Source: Bifidobacterium breve
GTDB lineage: Bacteria > Actinomycetota > Thermoleophilia > Solirubrobacterales > Solirubrobacteraceae
Assembly: GCA_945889475.1 (NCBI GenBank)
Contig: CAMDBT010000005.1
Location: forward strand, 38,821-102,820
Length of the DNA stretch: 64,000 bases
Direction: 5' to 3'
The notes beneath the pieces are model-generated. The model searched no databases. It worked only from the letters and a program-made list of their open reading frames with translations, and was not told where the DNA came from. Shown piece by piece: positions 61,087 through 64,000 of the stretch. Within the stretch, counting starts at the first letter, position 1, and each line of letters starts with the position of its first letter. A program made the position numbers and the translations under genes.

Positions 61087-61986
61087 TCAATTGTCGCCCA
61101 ACAGCTCCGAGATCGTCACCGGCTCGAGTTTCTTGCGCTGAAGAATTTTGAGAATCTCCGGCAGCGCCTTCGCGGTCGGCGGATAATTGGCGTGCATCAG
61201 GATTATCCGCCCTGGTTTGGCCCAGTAGCGGATCGCGTTCAAGAGATAGGGCTCAGTTCGAAGGTCGGAATCAGCGACCGTTCCCGACCACATGATCACG
61301 CGCGTGTAACCGGCCTCACCGGCCGCTGCCAGCGTGCCGGAATCGAAGTCACCGTAAGGAGGCCGAAACCACGGCCGGCCGGTGATCTTGAAGGTCTTCT
61401 CAATCCAGTCCTCGTTGCGCTGCAGGTCAGCGCCGAAGGCGGCCGGACCGATCTGCGTTGAGGTGCCGTGGCTGAAGGTGTGGTTGCCGAGCGTCAGCTG
61501 GCCGTTTTCGACCAACGCTCGGATCCGCTTGGCTTGCGGATCCCAGCTGGAGCCGTAGATGCCGTTGGGGAAGAAGGTTGCGTGCGCGCCCGACTGCTCA
61601 AGGAAGTCAACGATCTGCGCGACGCAGCTAGGGCAGGTTCCGTCATCGAAGGTCAACGCCACCTTGTTTCCAGCGGCCGGGGCTTCGGTGATGACCTTTG
61701 CCGTGCCTGGAACTAGTGGCGTGATCTGCTGCGGTGGCGGCGTTATCTGCTGCGGCGCTGGCGCGACCGTCTTCTGCTCGGCCGCCGCTTCTTGCTTCGG
61801 TGCCTCAGCCGTCTGGTTGGCCACCACGGTGCCAGCAGGTTCGTCCTCGCCAGGGCTTCCTAGGCGTGGGATGACAACGAGAGCGGCAAGAACGGCAACA
61901 ACGACTACCGCGCCCACCGCGGCTGCCCTCCGCCGCCGCACGGTGGCGCTTTTCTGGCCGTGGCGGCGTTGACGAGGCTGATCCAT
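61087..61986 (-). CDS. polysaccharide deacetylase (NodB domain), membrane-anchored
   Basis: 299 residues. A basic N-terminus and one signal-anchor helix (AVGAVVVVAVLAALVVIPRLG) precede a Pro/Gln/Ala linker. The NodB domain has motif 1 VALTFDDGTC (Asp-Asp), motif 2 LGNHTFSHGTS (His metal ligands), motif 3 RPWFRPPYGDFD and a later GRIILMHANYP. It probably removes acetyl groups from peptidoglycan or another surface glycan outside the membrane. The Cys pair in TCPSCVAQ is less usual. Confidence 0.88.
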   Translation of the reverse strand: MDQPRQRRHGQKSATVRRRRAAAVGAVVVVAVLAALVVIPRLGSPGEDEPAGTVVANQTAEAPKQEAAAEQKTVAPAPQQITPPPQQITPLVPGTAKVITEAPAAGNKVALTFDDGTCPSCVAQIVDFLEQSGAHATFFPNGIYGSSWDPQAKRIRALVENGQLTLGNHTFSHGTSTQIGPAAFGADLQRNEDWIEKTFKITGRPWFRPPYGDFDSGTLAAAGEAGYTRVIMWSGTVADSDLRTEPYLLNAIRYWAKPGRIILMHANYPPTAKALPEILKILQRKKLEPVTISELLGDN

Positions 61987-62063
61987 CGCTAGCGATTCTC
62001 GCAGCCATCGAAGCTGGAATAAGAACGACGGCTGCCGCGTCCCCGCGTCCGCGCGAAAATCAG

Positions 62064-62152
62064 CGGAGAGGGCGGGATTCGAACCCGCGAACGAGGTTAC
62101 CCCCGTTACTCGCTTAGCAGGCGAGTGCCTTCAGCCTCTCGGCCACCTCTCC
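62064..62152 (-). tRNA. tRNA-Ser (anticodon GCT)
   Basis: Minus strand: acceptor GGAGAGG/CCTCTCC with discriminator G, anticodon stem CTCGC/GCGAG with loop CTGCTAA (anticodon GCT), a long variable arm (AACGGGGGTAACCTCGTT) and T arm GCGGGTTCGAATCCCGC identical to that of the other tRNA-Ser. 89 bases; CCA not encoded. Confidence 0.96.
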
Positions 62153-62296
62153 GGACGGGGCGAAGTGTACCCCGGCCCGCGCGGACGGCAGAAACGGCCG
62201 AAATTCTTTCGTCACAAACCGCAACCTCGGTGGTCTGAATGTGTAGTTAGCAAGTAGTTGGCTTAATAAATAGGTTCTAGAGTGTCGGAGAGGCCA

Positions 62297-64000
62297 ATGT
62301 CACATTCATCAACCAAGACCACGAGAAGCATCAGCTGGCGGATTGCGCTGGCCTTCGCGCTGCTCTCTGCAGCCCTATTCGCATTGATTCCCGCGCGAGC
62401 TGACGCGGCGGCCGCTTCAAGCGATTACATCGTCCTTTATGAGAGCGGCGCCGGTCTATCGAAGAAGATTGCCAGCGAAGAGGCCCGCGGCAACGACGTC
62501 CAGGAGGTCTTCCGCAGCGCAGCGAAGGGCTACGTCGCCTCACTCGATTCGGCTGATGTTGCCCGCCTTCGCGCCCAGGACGGCGTTCTACTGGTCGAAA
62601 AAGACAAGCCGGTCGAGGCGCTCAGCGCCGGCCCGCGCAGCGGTCTGGCCGCCTCTTGGGGTCTTGACCGGATCGATCAGCGCACGCTGCCGCTCAACAG
62701 TCTGATCTCCACCGACCAGAACGGCTTCGGCGTTACCGCCTACATCATCGACACCGGCATCCGCGCCGACCACGCGCAGTTTGGCGGCCGCGTCACGGCT
62801 GGCTTTGACGCGATCGGTGATGGGCAGAACACAAACGACTGCAACGGCCACGGCACGCACGTCGCCGGCACGGTCGGCGGCTCGACCTACGGCGTCGCTC
62901 CGGAGGTCTCGCTCGTCGCAGTACGAGTGCTTAGCTGCAGCGGCTCAGGCTCAACTTCAGGCGTGATCGCTGGCATCAACTGGGCCACCGCCAACCACGT
63001 CGCGGGTGTTCCCGCCGTCGCCAACATGAGTCTCGGCGGCGGCTTCTCGTCGGCTCTCAACACGGCGACACAGAACGCAATCAGCGACGGCATCACATTC
63101 GCGGTTGCGGCCGGCAACTCGAACGCCGATGCCTGCAGCTCCTCACCGGCCTCGACGCCGAACGCCTTGACCGTTGGCTCAACGGCATCCAACGACGCCC
63201 GCTCATCATTCTCCAACTGGGGCACCTGCCTTGACGTCTTCGCACCGGGCTCGGCAATCGCTTCCGCATGGAACACCTCGCCGACGGCCACAAATACGAT
63301 TTCAGGCACCTCGATGGCGGCACCGCACGTCGCTGGCGCAGCAGCGCTGCGGCTCTCCGCAAACCCATCGAGCACGCCCGCCCAAGTAGGCGCGACAATC
63401 GCAGCCGCCGCGACAACCGGTGTAGTCACCGACCCACATAGTGGCTCGCCGGATCGTCTGCTCTTCACCGGCGAGAGCGATACGCCTAGCCCACCGCCGC
63501 CGCCGGCACCACCGGCTCCAACTCCTCCGGCCAACGACAACTTCGACAGCGCACCGGCGCTAACTTCGTTCGCCACGGTCACGGGAACGACAATCGCGGC
63601 CACGCACGAGAGCGGTGAGCCTGCTCACGTCAACGCCGCCGCCGGATCGGCTGCATCAATCTGGTACACGTGGACGGCGACCGCCGACGGAACGCTGGCG
63701 CTGAACACTCAAGGCAGCAACTTCGACACACTTCTCGCCGTCTACAGCGGCAGCTCGCTCACCGCGCTCACGCCTGTAGCAAGCAACGACGACAGCGGCG
63801 GTGGCGGGCTCTGGAGCAGCGTCAGCTTCCCAGTAACTGCGGGAACCACCTACAGGATCGCAGTAGACGGCTGGCACGCTCTGACCGGGACGACCAGCCT
63901 TTCGGGCGGCTTCATCGCAACACCACTGCCACCACCAACGGAGCCGATCCCACCACCAACGGAGCCGATCCCACCCCCAACAGAGCCGATCCCACCCCCA
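62297..64000 (+). CDS. secreted subtilisin-like serine protease, 3' end beyond the window
   Basis: An open frame of 568 codons from the ATG at 62297 to the right edge; the ORF track omits it because it has no stop here. GGAG precedes the ATG. A signal peptide (IALAFALLSAALFALIPARADAAA) is followed by an inhibitor I9-type propeptide (YIVLYESGAG to VEKDKPVEAL). The S8 domain has Asp in AYIIDTGI, His in NGHGTHVAGT and Ser in SGTSMAAPHVAGA, all intact (proteinase K/kexin-like). After a Pro-rich linker comes a PPC-type beta domain (NDNFDSAPAL ... FDTLLAVYSG). The frame then enters PPPTEPI repeats. A secreted peptidase. Confidence 0.92.
   Translation, partial: MSHSSTKTTRSISWRIALAFALLSAALFALIPARADAAAASSDYIVLYESGAGLSKKIASEEARGNDVQEVFRSAAKGYVASLDSADVARLRAQDGVLLVEKDKPVEALSAGPRSGLAASWGLDRIDQRTLPLNSLISTDQNGFGVTAYIIDTGIRADHAQFGGRVTAGFDAIGDGQNTNDCNGHGTHVAGTVGGSTYGVAPEVSLVAVRVLSCSGSGSTSGVIAGINWATANHVAGVPAVANMSLGGGFSSALNTATQNAISDGITFAVAAGNSNADACSSSPASTPNALTVGSTASNDARSSFSNWGTCLDVFAPGSAIASAWNTSPTATNTISGTSMAAPHVAGAAALRLSANPSSTPAQVGATIAAAATTGVVTDPHSGSPDRLLFTGESDTPSPPPPPAPPAPTPPANDNFDSAPALTSFATVTGTTIAATHESGEPAHVNAAAGSAASIWYTWTATADGTLALNTQGSNFDTLLAVYSGSSLTALTPVASNDDSGGGGLWSSVSFPVTAGTTYRIAVDGWHALTGTTSLSGGFIATPLPPPTEPIPPPTEPIPPPTEPIPPP
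63929..64000 (+). repeat. 21-base tandem repeat coding PPPTEPI
   Basis: Three full units (63929-63949, 63950-63970, 63971-63991) and the start of a fourth reach the window edge. Units one and two are identical and the third differs by a few bases. They code a Pro/Thr/Glu stalk after the protease PPC domain. The total number of units is not known. Confidence 0.9.

Noticed and set aside
1-64000. CRISPR arrays, insertion sequences, phage genes, rRNA genes
   Set aside because: No spaced direct repeats of CRISPR size, no transposase, integrase or phage-structural motifs and no rRNA-like sequence were seen on reading both strands.

Overview
The window reads as one contiguous piece of a GC-rich chromosome (no plasmid, phage or insertion-sequence genes seen). 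Gene content and style suggest an actinobacterium, probably of the class Thermoleophilia (Solirubrobacterales type). The reasons are GTG/TTG starts, a complete 14-gene nuo operon, long secreted Thermoleophilia-style proteins, Streptomyces-like 11-bp PHO repeats and zinc-ribbon membrane proteins. This placement is inference; no marker gene was compared. Coding density is very high: no gene-free stretch exceeds about 240 bases, and most ORF-track lines are shadows.

Region by region. 0-4.4 kb: a gene cut by the left edge, an acyl-CoA-dehydrogenase-like protein lacking the usual catalytic Glu, a Usp-like protein, an APC permease and a zinc-ribbon membrane protein. 4.5-11.9 kb: an amine/glutamate module with a type III glutamine synthetase (GlnT/GMAS-like), the split glutamate-synthase-like GlxB-GlxC-GlxD (MgsABC-like), an unrecognised 152-residue protein, then a divergent IclR regulator and a SoxB-like FAD amine oxidase around a perfect 19-bp palindrome. 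11.8-14.7 kb: folate branch (PabC, fused PabAB). 14.8-19.4 kb: secreted hydrolase, L,D-transpeptidase, acetolactate decarboxylase and a secreted protein. 19.5-27 kb: a phosphate locus with a zinc-ribbon/phosphoesterase gene divergent from pstS-pstC-pstA-pstB and three further overlapping ORFs (lipoprotein and two zinc-ribbon proteins). Both promoters carry 11-bp PHO-like repeats with identical GTTCAC-N21-CACAAT geometry. 27.2-37.6 kb: a group-2-like sigma factor, large secreted protein, Bcp, HAD phosphatase, flippase-like membrane protein, a broken alpha/beta hydrolase (in-frame TAG), SDR and a double-length ThyX homologue. 37.7-52.5 kb: nuoA-N on the minus strand in canonical order, overlapping almost throughout. 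52.6-57.4 kb: small membrane protein, cytochrome c lipoprotein, serS, pxpABC and mscL. 57.4-64 kb: secreted and membrane proteins, two tRNA-Ser genes, agmatine deiminase, polysaccharide deacetylase and a subtilase cut by the right edge.

How the parts fit. The glnT-glx-oxidase cluster would pass methylamine-like or other amine nitrogen through glutamyl conjugates, plausibly under IclR control. The pst region is a Pho-type uptake and scavenging unit with lineage-specific accessories. nuo supplies proton-pumping NADH oxidation. The most unusual items are the 152-aa glx companion, the phosphate locus with its mirrored PHO promoters and shared zinc ribbons, the double ThyX, the sigma factor with a changed -35 helix, and the decayed hydrolase.
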